A stretch of DNA of 64,000 nucleotides from Phlebopus portentosus (lineage: Eukaryota > Basidiomycota > Agaricomycetes > Boletales > Boletinellaceae): assembly GCA_037892935.1 (NCBI GenBank), contig JAYXKI010000013.1, forward strand, positions 1,240,001 to 1,304,000, given 5' to 3'. Position 1 is the stretch's first letter. Every line of letters starts with the position of its first letter. Made by a program: the position numbers and the translations under genes. The notes under the pieces are model-generated. The model was given only the letters and a program-made list of their open reading frames with translations, searched no databases and had not been told where the DNA came from. Shown here piece by piece: positions 23,401-35,461 of this stretch.

Positions 23401-25414
23401 GAAACCGCCGTTCTTGCAGCTATTCTCTGACCCAAAGGCATTCGCGAAGTTCTCGAGTGAGAGTGACTCAACGGCGGAACGGTATTGGGCGAGAGAGGTG
23501 CAGATCCAGAGGACATTTAGGGAGTTGAGTGGGCTCGGCAAGGAAGCGGCTGGGTCCTTGATGCTGAAGCCATCTCAAGAACATGCGCTTCGTAGGATCC
23601 TCAAATATAGGCTGTCGGTTATCTGGGGTCCTCCGGGTAAGTTTCCTTAAGTTCTGTACGAGATGCGACCTTGCTAATGTATTCTCAGGCACGGGGAAGA
23701 CATATACGATCTCACTGTCCTTACTCCGCCTGATCCAAATCAAGTACGCAGACGACAACCCTCATCGATTAATCATCTTCGTAACTGCAATGACACACGC
23801 GGCTATTGACGCTTGCACGTCAAAGCTGAACGCCTTGATGCTGAACTACCAATCACTCCCTGGTTTAGATACGGGCTGGTTGAAGAACGTGTCTCTCGAA
23901 CGCGTGATGTCTGGGGCCACACATCCCGTTCCTGATGGCGAGAAAACGTACATTTACGCGGGGACTGTGTATCAGGCAAGTGCTGTGGTATTTCCTTAGC
24001 CATTCCGATTTGACCACCAGGGATTTAGCTATATTCGTATTGTAAAAGAATAAAGCTCAAGGCAGACTGCATCGTAATCGACGAAGCCGGACAACTTGGT
24101 CTAGGACCTGCATCGCTGGTCCTCAAGTCTCTTGAAAGTGTCGGAAGAGTTATTGTGGCCGGAGACTCCGAGCAGCTTGCTCCTATCTTGACGACTCAGT
24201 ACCCTCAAGTGGAGTCACGATTGTTTGGATCTATCCTTGATTGTTTGATGGCAAATACTGGAGATGAAGAACTGTCGAAGGCAATCTCGGAGCCGGAAGT
24301 AACGGCATCTCTGTCTTATCATGACCATGGAACTGTTAGTACGATAATACAGCTCACTGAGAACTTCCGGTCCGCCTTGTTTTTCTAGAAAGATGGTTAC
24401 AGTGAAGTAACGTGACAAATTATATGCAGGTTGAATCCAGACCTCGGAGACTTCGTATCGACGATCTACAAAAGGTCCTTCAAACCGCAAAAGTCACAAA
24501 ACGTCAAAGTGGCGAAGCAGCTAGAAACCTTAGCAAACATCGAAATCGATGAACAGGACACCACATATGCGAGAGCTCGAGACATTCTTGTTGCATTATC
24601 CTCCGCCATGCGTCGTCGATCTCAAAAAATTCTGCAAGAGCCCAAACGTACTTCCAAAAGGCAACAGCCGCAAGATGTATACTCAGATTCAGACGTAACC
24701 ATCCCAACACTAGACATTCGTCCCATCTCACTAGCTCTAATACGTCTCTCCGCCTCATCCCAATCTCCCGACCAAATGGGATACGAGATACACGTCCGCG
24801 CTGAAGCGACCTTCGCAGCAGCCCTCGTTCACCTGATTCAGGAAGCTACCGGTCCCGATGAGACTATCTTCGTAGCGACGCCACATCGGGTCCAGCGTCA
24901 GGCTGTGAAAGATGCACTGCTCTCAAGAGCAGATGATCTCTCCGAGGCATTCGGTGCTCTCCAGATTCAGGACAATAAAACAGTTTTTGTTAGAGACAAG
25001 ATCACCGTTGATACGATCGAACGTTTGCAAGGTATCTAAATTTCTATGCCTCACTGCTCTTCAGGATTTAGCGAAGCTGCGAGATCGAGCGCGTATGCTG
25101 ACTGATGTCTACTTACAGGTTCAGAAGCCGCTTTTGTCATCTGTCTATTCTCACATACCTATGCGGGGAACGCGTCGACAGCAATCGATTTCCTACTCGA
25201 GCGCAGACGACTCAACGTAGCCATTAGCCGCGCAAAGACACTTTGTATCCTCGTAACGTCGAAAGAGGTCTTGCGTCCTTCGGTCCGGATATTTTCTAAC
25301 CCACAGAGTGCAAAGGGCTTTGCTTTTCTAAAAGCCTTTGAGGATAGGGCTTGGTCAGGGGATGCGACCGTCAACCTGGACGAGTTGGCAGAGGCTGGGC
25401 TCAAACAGAGTTAA
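20490..25414 (+). CDS. RecB/Cas4-type Fe-S nuclease fused to SF1 (Upf1/Dna2-like) helicase
   Basis: About 1,470 residues from eight exons (20490-21017, 21104-21727, 21795-22862, 22967-23636, 23689-23975, 24029-24369, 24430-25031, 25119-25414). N-terminal PD-(D/E)XK nuclease: LQCDLFLY, GIAKPDLVEV, VIDAKSS near 168, QIYFYH near 182, and CRGCTYERDC near 268-277. With the early cysteine these suggest the four-Cys Fe-S pocket of Cas4, AddB and Dna2. The middle has a YVFSAGERAALQRML block and a SAP-like helix pair, STADLRLCLRRLGL, near 540. The helicase has GPPGTGKT near 963, VIDEAGQ, AGDSEQLAPIL, TENFR, VDTIERLQG and NVAISRAKT. ATG 20490 is the only ATG upstream of the nuclease in frame. Domain order recalls Dna2 but the sequence is closer to stand-alone RecB-like/helicase fusions common in bacteria. 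Likely acts on DNA or RNA ends; substrate unknown. The splice near 22,815-22,967 is uncertain. Confidence 0.8.
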
Positions 25415-25733
25415 ACATAGTGAAATAATGTATATACCAGCCATCAAGACAGGATCATCTATGCATTCATTGGATATACCAATATACTCTATATCAAGAT
25501 AATAAATGTTGCAAGAACCTGAGCATGCGAACTCTATCTAGTTTATTGCGTGTTTCGAGAAGGTCGAAGAGAATCGAGTACTACAATAGGAGGAAAGGAC
25601 GGTATGCAAGAGAACAACACGGCATTGCAATGATATAAAAATGTTCAGCTGAAGGGGTACATAGTATGGATAGACGATTGATGTGACGCTGCAAGAAAAG
25701 AGAAAGGAAAGAAGAGGAACATGATTTTGCTTT
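25415..25733. other. 3' region between convergent genes
   Basis: AT-rich tract between the nuclease-helicase stop and the Trk stop, which converge. No gene. It presumably holds both polyadenylation regions. Confidence 0.5.
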
Positions 25734-28700
25734 CTATTGAGGAAAGGTTTGATGTGAACGAGAATCATGACTGGATCGTGGCGTAGCGATAGATGTCCCC
25801 TCCGTGGGCGAGTCCACCATCCTTCTCACCTGGTTGAGATCTTCTGATTCTTGCCCAGGCCCCACTCCAGCCTCGGGCTCGATTTCTTCGAGTATCCGTT
25901 CGGGCTTATGGCCATCTGGTTCTGTTATAGTAGTAATTTCGTTGTCCTCTGGGTATCCAACGGCTTTCTTAAACTCGAAGGGAAGCAACACTGCGCGGTC
26001 AATGGCGACTGGTAGTCCGCGATGTCGACCACGAATCATCACGGCAATGATGATGAGCTTTGACAGGGGTGTTAACGCCCCCGAAAAAGAGAAATTTCCC
26101 TGAGTGAATTTTATTAGCTAATGTCGAAGAGAGGACGCAAAGTCGTCCGACGTACATAGGCAACGCCTAAACTGAGTCCGACACTGCCATAGGCAGATAT
26201 TAATTCAAAGACTGCAAGTGCGTTAGCATATAAATAGTATGATAACCAGTAACGACCTACTTAGAGTAAAGATAGTAAACCATTTGTAATTCTCCTCGTT
26301 CTGAATCTTGCTACGTTCGATGATACAGAGCAGAAACAAGGCCAGGCCAATCCACCACATATCTAATCATGTACTAGGGTCGACAATTGTCCATTCCGCA
26401 GGCGCTGTGAATACTCACCGAATGCGAGTTGTCTACGAGCGTGCCACGCGAGGTAACGACCCCAGACAGCCGACCCTGGACCCTCCATGTTTGGCTCGTT
26501 ATCTTCATTGTCATCATCGAATATACCCAGCGACTTCTCCTCGTATACGTTCGTCGAGCGAACACTGAACATAACATAAGTTAGCAAGTGGTGATGGATC
26601 AAATAGGGAGGAGCTACCTCATAGCGATGGGGTCTAAGTGGAAAAGAAGGAACAGAAATAACGATATCATGCAAGCATGGAATCAACGGGAAATACTCAC
26701 AGACACTGACATACATCATCATCACGAACAATGTTCTGCAAATATATAAGCCAGAGGTTTGCGAGTGCAATCTGAAAATTTCTCACTGTACAGCGGGCGC
26801 TAGGTTCCCCAAAGATACAGTAGCAAACCCAGCCGCACGCACAGCGCACGATTGAAGTAGTCCAATAGCGAAACGTACTCCGAGTGGGATAGCCTCCATT
26901 GTCGCGTTTCCAATATCGAGAATGAGGAAAAAGAAATAATCCGTGGCACTTCAGACGAAGAAAAACGTTAGTCCCGAATTAAAGAAGCTTCAGACACGAG
27001 AAAGACGCACTTTAATATGATCACCACTGACAAGAGGAACCAGGTTTGATGAGAGGGGAAAAGATAGATGAAACATCTTCGTGGATGGTCGAGTAAGAAG
27101 TGAAGAGTTTCGTTCAGGCGTGAATCGACGGGAATACACTTTGTAATGCACCAACTAGCAAACTTTGAGCAGGCAGCAACAAACCAATCGAGGACATGAC
27201 TCACATAGTAAAACGCAAGCTTATTGGAATACATTGCCGAGTTTAGGTCAGAACGAGTTCAGTGAGCGCATAGCAGTGACGTCGGAAACTCACAAGATAG
27301 GCTAAAAAAACGCGTCAATCTTTGTTTATACTGTCTAGCAAGATATGGCGCTTACATATGCAGTATTGCCAGCAAGAATAAGAATAACCATAACAAAAAT
27401 GAGTGGATACGCCGTTTGAAACGGGATCATGGACTGATCCACCAGCGACAGGCCCGTATTCGTGTATGCAGAAACAACCTGAAATACAGAGAACCAAGCC
27501 GATGGTATATGGCGATGCAGATTCGGAGGATTGAAATCACTTCGCCATCTTGGGATCGACATGTAGGGTGCAACTATCGCAAAGGCAAGAAGTTGTAGAA
27601 CAAAATGGTACTGCGAAGAATATAAGTTGATCTGCCAGAAAATGTCACGAGATGCAGCAGAATATTTACGCATGCGACGATCCAAAGTAAGGCGGTTAAT
27701 GCACGATATTCAATGCCTCCAAGTTCCTCCAGATTCTCCTCCGTTAGCAAATGAAATTGGGAATTTCTTCCCACGATTGCATTGAAGGAGACGTAGTTTA
27801 CTTGTCTGGTACTGCGATCTGTAGTCGTATTCGGATAGGTCGAGATCGTCTGCATGTCCGGTATGGTAACTGTTCGAACAAGCTTTCGTTCCAGATTGGG
27901 AAAGAAGAATCTAAACAAGCGCAGAAGTAAATCTGTTGGGTACGGAAACCCGCCGTAGCCTCTGTGCTTGGTGCTTCGATCTTGTGTCGACTCTCTGAAT
28001 GATCGGTGACTATGATGTGTTGTATATCGACGCGCCAAGGGCACTGTTCCCGGAGGAGCATAATCTAGCCAGGCAACCTCAGGACCCAACCAACCAAGTT
28101 GTCAAAGTCAAAGGCTCCTACCTCGATCATCGTGCACAAAATCGCCCGCGATGCTATACCTCCGAGAAGCAGCCGGGCTTCCAGATTGTTGACTCGCTGC
28201 GTTGGCAAGCACAGAAGGACGTCGATCACGAGACATTTTCCGTCCTCGAAGGTCATGATCAGGCGTTTTGAACTCTACAGTAAGAGTGTGGCCAAGAGGA
28301 ACCCCTGTTCGCATCGTAGTAGTAGCGCCATTCGGTAAAGTAGGTGTCCGCGGAAGTGTCCCAGTGCGTGCAAGAACCGGAGCCCCTGGTCCACCTGCCA
28401 CGCTGATTGATTCAGTATCCGTGATTGTCATCGTCCGAGGTGGCAGACTAAAAATACATTTATAACTTCACGAAGCACCAAATTCGAGAAACTTACGGTG
28501 CATTTTCGGAATCCCTTTCCTGAAGCTCTGCCACCGTAACTGAGGCGGCGCGAGGTCGAAGAGCAGGCGCGACCACTGGCTGCTCGGATATCCAGCCATT
28601 GGGTCCAACGGGCTTTGGAGCATCATCCATCCGGCGAATCATCTCCGGTCGCAACTTTTTCAGCGTCCTTCTGGTAAAAATTCCAAACCGCTTCTTCTTC

Positions 28701-29377
28701 TCTTCCTTCGCTTCCGCGCTGTCCATACTATGTTCCTCGCTGCTTCTCTCCAATACCGGACTCAAGTGTTCATGCATACTGAACATTCGCGATAAACCCG
28801 CCCCTACGGACTGCCGCCTTGTGCTGCCTCCTCCAGTTCCTCGTTCCACATTCGCCTTTCTCTTCGCCATCTGTGCTGCTATGATATTCTCAAATCTCTT
28901 GGCAAAGTACCGTCTGACACATATGAGCTGACGGGTCTACCGTAGCAACCTCTGCGATATTCACCTTCGAATGTAACACATTACCCATGATACAACAACC
29001 TTTGGCAATGTTGTCGTAAGCTATAGGATCGAAAGAAATGGGAAGTCTGTGACATACCGGGTTTCCCAAGGAGCTTTGGATGAACAACAACGCTTGCTGA
29101 AATCCGGTGAGCCCACTGAGGTCGACCGTAGCGAGACCGCAGACGGTGGTGGCGCTGACAGAGTTGAAAAGAGAATCGATGTACGAGATATGATTCCGTC
29201 CATTCGCCGCGTAGAAAATCGCAGAGAAAATCAAGGGAGAGAATGTGCTGGAAGTGCGATTACAACAGTCAAAGACCAAACATGAGGGTGTCTGAGATTC
29301 CAAAATACTTACAAGAAAAGAAGATGAACACGGAAAAAGTTGAGATGGTTCTTGACAGTGGACCAGATATTGGCCAT
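25734..29377 (-). CDS. TRK1: Trk-type potassium transporter, complete
   Basis: Plasma-membrane K+ transporter built from four membrane-pore-membrane units. Multi-exon, minus strand. It starts MANIWSTVKNHLNFFRVHLL at 29,377; the next exon gives FYAANG, SYIDSLF and the first pore loop TVCGLATVDLSGLTGFQQ. Then VSWVMCYIRR joins to YFAKRFENI, and a long charged loop follows at about 28.9-27.9 kb. Later hallmarks are YVSFNAIVGRNSQFHLLTEE, ALTALLWIV, AYTNTGLSLVDQSM, ILAGNTAY, IPLGVRFAIGLLQSCAVRAA continuing GFATVSL, SVRSTNVYEEKSLGIFDD, and the final MIRGRHRGLPVAIDRAVLLP. The C-terminal tail is acidic and Ser/Thr-rich. Many introns of 50-70 bp; only the first exons were placed exactly. No frame break was noticed. 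It is a paralogue of the gene cut at the window start, same strand, about 28 kb apart. Confidence 0.88.
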
Positions 29378-30863
29378 TATCAGGGGAGGAAGGAGAAGGA
29401 GGACATGGGCGAGGTGATGGTGGTCGGGATTATGTTCGCGTTTATATAAGTAAGTTGTTATAAGACCAAAACTTAATTCAACTCATTCACCAGACCGACC
29501 GCGGGTCATGGCCAGTGGCGGCTCAGCACGTGATGGGACATCGTCGTCATCCCGAAGGCTGTGTCGCACGTGCACCCCGTCTCTAAATGCCAAATTTGAT
29601 TCCTGACGGCGCCGCAGCTAGCATTGCTCCCAATAGCTTAGCTGGTGGGGAAATGAACAACCTGCGATGCGAACTACTGCACCAACGCCCCACTTTTGCA
29701 GATTCACCGGGCGTCGCTCCATGTTACTTGTTTATGCTCGCGTGCCTCGTGTTTTCTTTCTCTCACACTCAAGGATATTAATACTGCAGGCTGCTTCCAT
29801 ACCCACCGTTTCTCTTCACAAAGCAAATGCACTTTTATATCTGTCTTCACTGGCAACTAATCCATACTCAATGTTCTTCGCCACAAATCGCCCGTTCTTA
29901 GGCACATAGCTCACAAACCTTCCCCCGAGTGCCGTCAACCCATTTAGCTCACGGGCGAAACTGAGGACACAGCGCGTACGTTGCACTGCATTAATGGTTG
30001 GCCGCACATTAATAGAAAATAACGCTCGCAGCATGATCAATTTATGTTATCACACGTTGGTTTCATTCTTAGTGGGGTTTGCATTGGGACATGGAGCTTC
30101 CAGCCATTCCCAGGCGCTGATCTTGCAAATTTTCAAATTCTCTCATAGTGATCACCTCTGACTAAAACGAAAGTTAAGCTCTCATTTACACAGGCCTAGA
30201 ATTGTGGCGAGTGATTATTCCCGAACACTTTCCCCTTCTATACGGCAGCAGCTCAGGAACTTCTGAACTTATCAGTAGTATATATCTACATCCTTCGGCA
30301 CGGAAAAGATATTTTCCCCGATCGTTGTGGCGTACATCTGGCCTCGGTCCCTGCGCGGGCATGGGATAGGGTGATGTTGGTGCGACGCCGTCGGAAATGC
30401 GGGATATATTAATAAATGAATAATAATAATAATAAAACCTAGGCAACATTATCTCTGTAGAAGTATAAAGGCCCCTGCAATACTCTCATAGCCCTCATAC
30501 TGAATACAAGGCCAGATCAAGCCAGATGCACAAGGTTTCCTTCAGTTTCAAAATACAAAGATGCCGAAGCGGCAATCACAATTGTCGATCGGCGATCAAA
30601 CAAAGCTCACTACAAAACTTACCTAATGTGGCTGAAGCGAACATACAAAATAGTGGTTTGAAGCTTGGCTAGCAATAAGCGATGTCCTCTCTCACAACCT
30701 TCTTCATCAAACGTTCTTTGCTTTAAACCATCTTCTGCGTCACTCGCCCTCTAGCGTTCTATTGTTATCATTCTTCACTCTCTTTCGTGTCTCACTCATT
30801 ATTTGCCGGCAACGACGTTAAGCTCGAAGACGATCTTTTGCTCATCACCTCGTTTTCACTGCG
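29378..30863. other. Intergenic region with a short AAT microsatellite
   Basis: No convincing gene in about 1.5 kb. It contains the Trk promoter on the left and the promoter of the small plus-strand gene on the right. A short AATAATAAT run lies at about 30,418-30,436. Confidence 0.5.
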
Positions 30864-31349
30864 ATGCCGAAATACGTGAATAATACCGCTATCAGTTTTG
30901 CTTTCGGCTTTTTATGGTTAATCGCATTCTGTGAGTTGATCTTTCCCCTCGCCCCGAAAAAGTGCTGATGAAAATTCTTAAATATCGACTCCGAAACAGT
31001 ATCCTTATCAATCCGAGTCCATGCAGCGCCAGTCTGGCGAACTGCGAACATGATTGCGCAATCCAAGCATCTCGGATGCATACACACCGGCTGCAGCTTC
31101 GTTCGTACACCCAGTAGTTTCTTCTTGTCTCTAATCACCCAACTCAACTGTCTTTCCACCTATCTCAAAATCCAGGGCCAAGCCTCCCAAATACACTCAA
31201 ATTCGACAGAATTTCTGCTTACCACAACAGACGGCGAGCCTATACAGCTACCGGAACTCAGTGCTGGACACTTTTTGGTCATACCCGTGGCTGCTGTCGC
31301 CGCTGTTGGTTACCATCTTTTCAAAATTAGGACAGGAAAGGCGATGTAA
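30864..31349 (+). CDS. Small hypothetical protein, two hydrophobic segments
   Basis: Two exons, 30864-30930 and 31000-31349, joined over a 69-bp GTGAGT...ACAG intron, give 138 residues. The N-terminus MPKYVNNTAISFAFGFLWLI is a signal-anchor-like hydrophobic segment after a short start; the C-terminus has a second one (HFLVIPVAAVAAVGYHLFKI) and ends in a basic tail. The middle has two close cysteines (GCIHTGC) and is otherwise polar. No family is recognised. The ATG and the GT-AG pair are good, but there is no homology support; a chance ORF cannot be excluded. Confidence 0.45.
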
Positions 31350-31599
31350 TGCTTGTTCTGTTACATGCTTTGCTTGGCTGTGTTTGTACGTGGTCGGACG
31401 TTAGACATTGAGCGTTCCTAACTTTGTATGTGTAAACACGCGTAATGATTAGTTGTAAAGCATGATCAAGTGGACATTCTACTCGTGTAATAAATAGCAT
31501 CGCAATGTTGATATCGTAGATAAGATTGAAAGTGATCACAACTTCGCGTCTCTGAACTGCGCAAGCTGAAGCTTCTCATCTTTGGAGGCAGGAAGTCCA

Positions 31600-33488
31600 T
31601 CAGTTCAAGACCAACACCAAGCGAAGGGAACGAAAGTACGCACAAGTATTGTTATACAACACATGCTCCGGACTCGGAACAGGGTGCGTTGTAAGCCCAT
31701 GCGCATCAACCATCTCCGGTACAAGCTCGCTCAGCTTCGTAATCCCAAGCATCCGCATATCCATAATCATCTCGTCTCTCAAAATATCAATCGCCCTTTC
31801 AACACCCTCCTGACCATACGCGCAATACGAGTACAGGAAGCCTTTGCCGATACCAACTGCGCTTGCGCCTAGAGCGAGTGCTTTAAGGATGTCCGAGGCG
31901 CGTCGGACGCCTCCGTCGATGAAGATGTGGAAGTTCGGATTCGGCCAGAGTTGCCGCTTTTTGAGCTCAGAGATTACTTCCACGAGGACTTCGAGACCTG
32001 AACGGGCCATGTCGAGTTGTCGACCACCGTGGTTCGACAACACTACTCCTTGGACTCCAGCCTCTATCGCGAGAACCGTGTCTTCCCAGGTAGCAACGCC
32101 CTTCAAGATGATTGGCACTACACTAACGTTTAGCGCTTTGCACATTTTACCACGGATAAGTTCATTCAATTCTTACTCTTGGTTATTCCCTGGAACCACT
32201 TGATATCATCCCAATTCAAGCATGGGTCAATGAAGGACTAAAGAAGTGTTAAACCAATTCGAGCATGAATAGAGAAACGGAAACTCACGCTTATGGCACG
32301 AGTGTGGCCCTCTCCTTTCTCAACCTTCTGCCCTTCTTGGATTTTCGCGCCCGCTTCACTTCCACCATCGTCAGCGTTCTTCGCGCGCAAGTCCTTCTCG
32401 CGACGGCCAAGTTGAGGCGCATCGACTGTTATGAACAGACCTTTGATACCTCGTTTCTCTGCGTTTTGGACGTATTTGCGAGTCAATTCGCGGTTCTGAT
32501 TCACGTAACTGGTATAACAATCAGCATAAAGAAGCCTATTTCACGGGGACGAAGCAAACGTACAGTTGGGAGAACAGGACCTGATCCGGGGCTCTAGCGT
32601 CGACAATTTCGTCAAATGTGAAGGACGCGAAGGTCGAAATCATCTGAATAATCCCAGTCTTCCCAGCCGCACGAGTCAAACATAGTTCACCATCGGGATG
32701 CCCGAGTTTCCCAAGCGCCATAGCGGAGATATAGAACGGCATGCTAGACTTACATCCCAATATGCTATGACTCATATCGACTTCGCTGACATTCCTGAGC
32801 ACGCGAGGGCGAAACCATACACGCTGGAACGCGTTATGGTTCTCACGAAGAGCAATCTCATCATCCGCACCGCTGGAATAATAATACCACGTCTTCGGCG
32901 GAAGTATAGAACGCGAGAGAACTTCGAAGTCATAAAGGTTCAAGATCTCGGAAACCGGCGGGCGAGCTGCCCAGAGCGCTTCGCGCCGACGCTGTTCAGG
33001 AGTCTTCTCTTCGATGACTTCCTCGACTGTGGAGAGATCGACCAGTCCAAGGTGCTTGTCTTTTGGTAGGTGTGTTGTCACGACGTCGGAAGCATGTATA
33101 GGATCATACGCTTTGGTCGCATCCTTCCCGGCGTACTTTAGAATTATAGCCGCACCCCCGGGGTGCTCTGGTAGTGAAAGCAGTATAAGTGGGGCGACCA
33201 GTTGCTTGAAGGAGGAACTGACCGTCAAGGAACTCTGTGACATCGTAGGCTTTTCCATGGATGATAATCCAGCAGCTTTCTCTGCTGTTATGCTGAGCAA
33301 CAGCAGCACCAGAAATCAGAGCAGTCATAACTCGAGACTGGATATTTGATCGACAGGCGTAACAGAGAGTTTGTGCGGCGAGGAATGCAAGTCCCACTGG
33401 ACTTAGTGCGAGTGATAAGCGTCAGGTAAGCATATTATATCGAATCGAATCGAAGTTGAAGATGAGTACGGAGAGCACGGAGTACCAT
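31600..33488 (-). CDS. CYB2: L-lactate dehydrogenase (cytochrome b2), cytochrome b5 plus FMN domain
   Basis: Oxidises L-lactate to pyruvate and passes electrons to cytochrome c in the mitochondrial intermembrane space. The cytochrome b5 domain shows SRESCWIIIHGKAYDVTEFL, then EHPGGAAIILKYAGKDAT with heme-ligand His, and YDPIH with the second. The FMN alpha-hydroxyacid oxidase domain follows: SAMALGKLGHPDGELCLTRA, ISTFASFTFDEI, LFITVDAPQLGRREKDLR, VVLSNHGGRQLD (catalytic His), FIDGGVRRASDILKALALGA continuing ASAVGIGK, and the C-terminal DMRMLGITKLSEL. Several introns. The first exon is proposed at 33488-33470 (MVLRAL), spliced at about 33,394 to LGLAFLAAQTLCYACRSN, which adds a hydrophobic, arginine-bearing leader suited to mitochondria. 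The alternative start is the ATG at 33328 without that leader. Stop TGA at 31600. The family call is firm. Confidence 0.88.
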
Positions 33489-34209
33489 AAGGATGAAAAG
33501 TCGCAACTGTAACAATAGGTGCGGAACAAGCTGCCAACCAAGATGTGTCGGCGGATTTCCATCGTGGTCAGCGGAGCGCCATCTCATTTCACGGTTGCAT
33601 TGTGGATAGAGTACTGTCCCAGGACCAGGATGATACCCAGCAAATTGTAGGCACTCCACTTTTTTGATTGAACAAAGTATATCATTGTTTCCAGTTTTTC
33701 GACACGAGCACTCGAGAGTAAACAGCGACATGCGTCTCCCGGTATCCCAGCTTGGAATAACTGGCAAGGAAAGATGAGCATAACAACTCTGTAAGTTTCA
33801 TAGCTATGGTGGTTTGAGGAGAAAGGCGGCATTAGATCGGTATCGGCGTAGAAAATCGCGGGTGCTCGTGTCAAAAAATCCCAGCATGATCGACGAATGG
33901 TTTGTTAGGCTTGGCAAGAGTCCCTCTGCTAGCAAGTAAAGCTCGATATGCGGAAACAACTCTGCGGCGATTGGCCGTTACGGACTGAATCATCAAGTAT
34001 GCGGTAAGAATCGTCGGTTGCTTTAGAAGACGAGTTCCGCCTAAACGCCGCATAAATCAACTCGCACTGATGTAATATCATTCACTCTCGACTTCCCAGT
34101 GTCTGAAGCCCTGGGGGTAAAGCATACAACAAACTGAAATTGAAAAGTTGATACTGTACAGAAACAACTGTTTACCTTTTGGTGAGAAGGCTTTTACTGC
34201 GCGCCAGTA
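33489..34209. other. Intergenic region
   Basis: Short minus-strand frames at 33,584-33,874 and 33,871-34,053 have no recognisable features. No gene is supported between cytochrome b2 and the PPM1 3' end. Confidence 0.45.
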
Positions 34210-35461
34210 TTAGATCGTGGACCATTTCATGTCCCAGTCTGTCCATTTTGAAGTTACATTGTCCTCTGAGTCCGGCCAGTTTGCACCCCAGGTAATTGCG
34301 TAATGATCAAGAACTAAATCTAGCTCTTCGACCTCATCGAGCGTCTCAAGCCGCAAATTTCTAAGATCATATGAACAAGACCGTGAGTAGCATTAGAGGG
34401 TGAAAGACGTACCGTTCAACATCCTCTGCAGGGAGACGCGAGTTTCTGATTTCTTTCAAAGTGAGTGCTTTCGCGAGCTTGAAACCATGTGCGGTAAACC
34501 GCCTTGGCAATGAATCATACGAGGTGTATGGTTCTGCTCCAGGAAGCTCTATATTACGAGTCTGCGGGTAATTAGATGAATATATGGTTGCTATCAGACA
34601 TACGAATGCATTCTACCTTGAGATTATTCTTCATGACACGTCCGAATGGATCATTGAGACCAAACATCTCGTACACGATGGCGCCAATCGGGGCAGAGCC
34701 CCGGAAGCAGTCCATAAACCAAGATACGATAGCAGACGATTCATTTGGCTGCATGTATGCCAGTACGCATTCGAACAAAAGGAGTGCAGGCATGTTAAGA
34801 TCGACCAGCGGAGGGGTGCCCCCAACAAGAGCTGGCTCGAGGAAAACCGCCGGGGGCTTGCGCAAATCAGCCGCAAGTATATTATAAGTTGGGGAGCGTA
34901 AAGATGTGCCTCCATTTGCTGAGTTTAAAGATAAAGACTAGTATCGCAAACGTAAGAGGCATTCTTACTGAGAGCTACATCATTTGGTTCCCCTAGAACC
35001 GCCAATAGATCTTTATTCCTCTTGATCGCCATAGCCTTCTTCGTAGTTATTTCTGCGAAATCGATCTCGACATACTTAGCGATGCTCTTGCTACGGTCGC
35101 TAGTCTATCTGCTTAACGTATGAGGAGGATGGACTCGTAAGAAATGATAGTGGCGCACCGCAAGCCTCCAAAATCGCGTATCACTTCCAGCACCTAGGCT
35201 GATAATCTGGCACTGCTTTCTCTCGGATTCGCATAAATCAAGCCACGCATCAACAAGGCGGTCAATGCTCTCCGATCTGACCCACGTCCCAATGTTAATT
35301 AAGGGAGGACGAGGTTGTTGCAAATGGGCTCTTGGCACAAAAAAGTGCACAAAAGGATCTTTTAGATAACCTTTTTGAACGGCGGAGAGCCTAGCAAGCA
35401 GCGCGTCGTTGTCGGTCTCGCGTACAGGGGCGTCGGGATCCTGCAATCTGGTAGGGAACAT
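34210..35461 (-). CDS. PPM1: Leucine carboxyl methyltransferase (PP2A methylation)
   Basis: Uses S-adenosylmethionine to methylate the C-terminal leucine of the PP2A catalytic subunit, controlling B-subunit binding. Spliced from five or so minus-strand exons. The N-terminus has the family signature NDALLARLSAVQKGYLKDPF and RPPLINIGTWVRSESIDRLV. The SAM-binding motif is QIISLGAGSDTRFWRL, followed after an intron by VEIDFAEITTKKAMAIKRN. Later blocks are LVDLNMPALLLFECVLAYM (with MQP just after), YEMFGLNDPFGRVMKNNLK, YTSYDSLPRRFTAHGFKLA and DHYAITWGANWPD near the end. The ATG at 35461 begins MFPTRLQDPDAPV, directly before the conserved domain. Length and order match yeast Ppm1 and human LCMT1. 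Divergent partner of TIM22. Confidence 0.9.
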
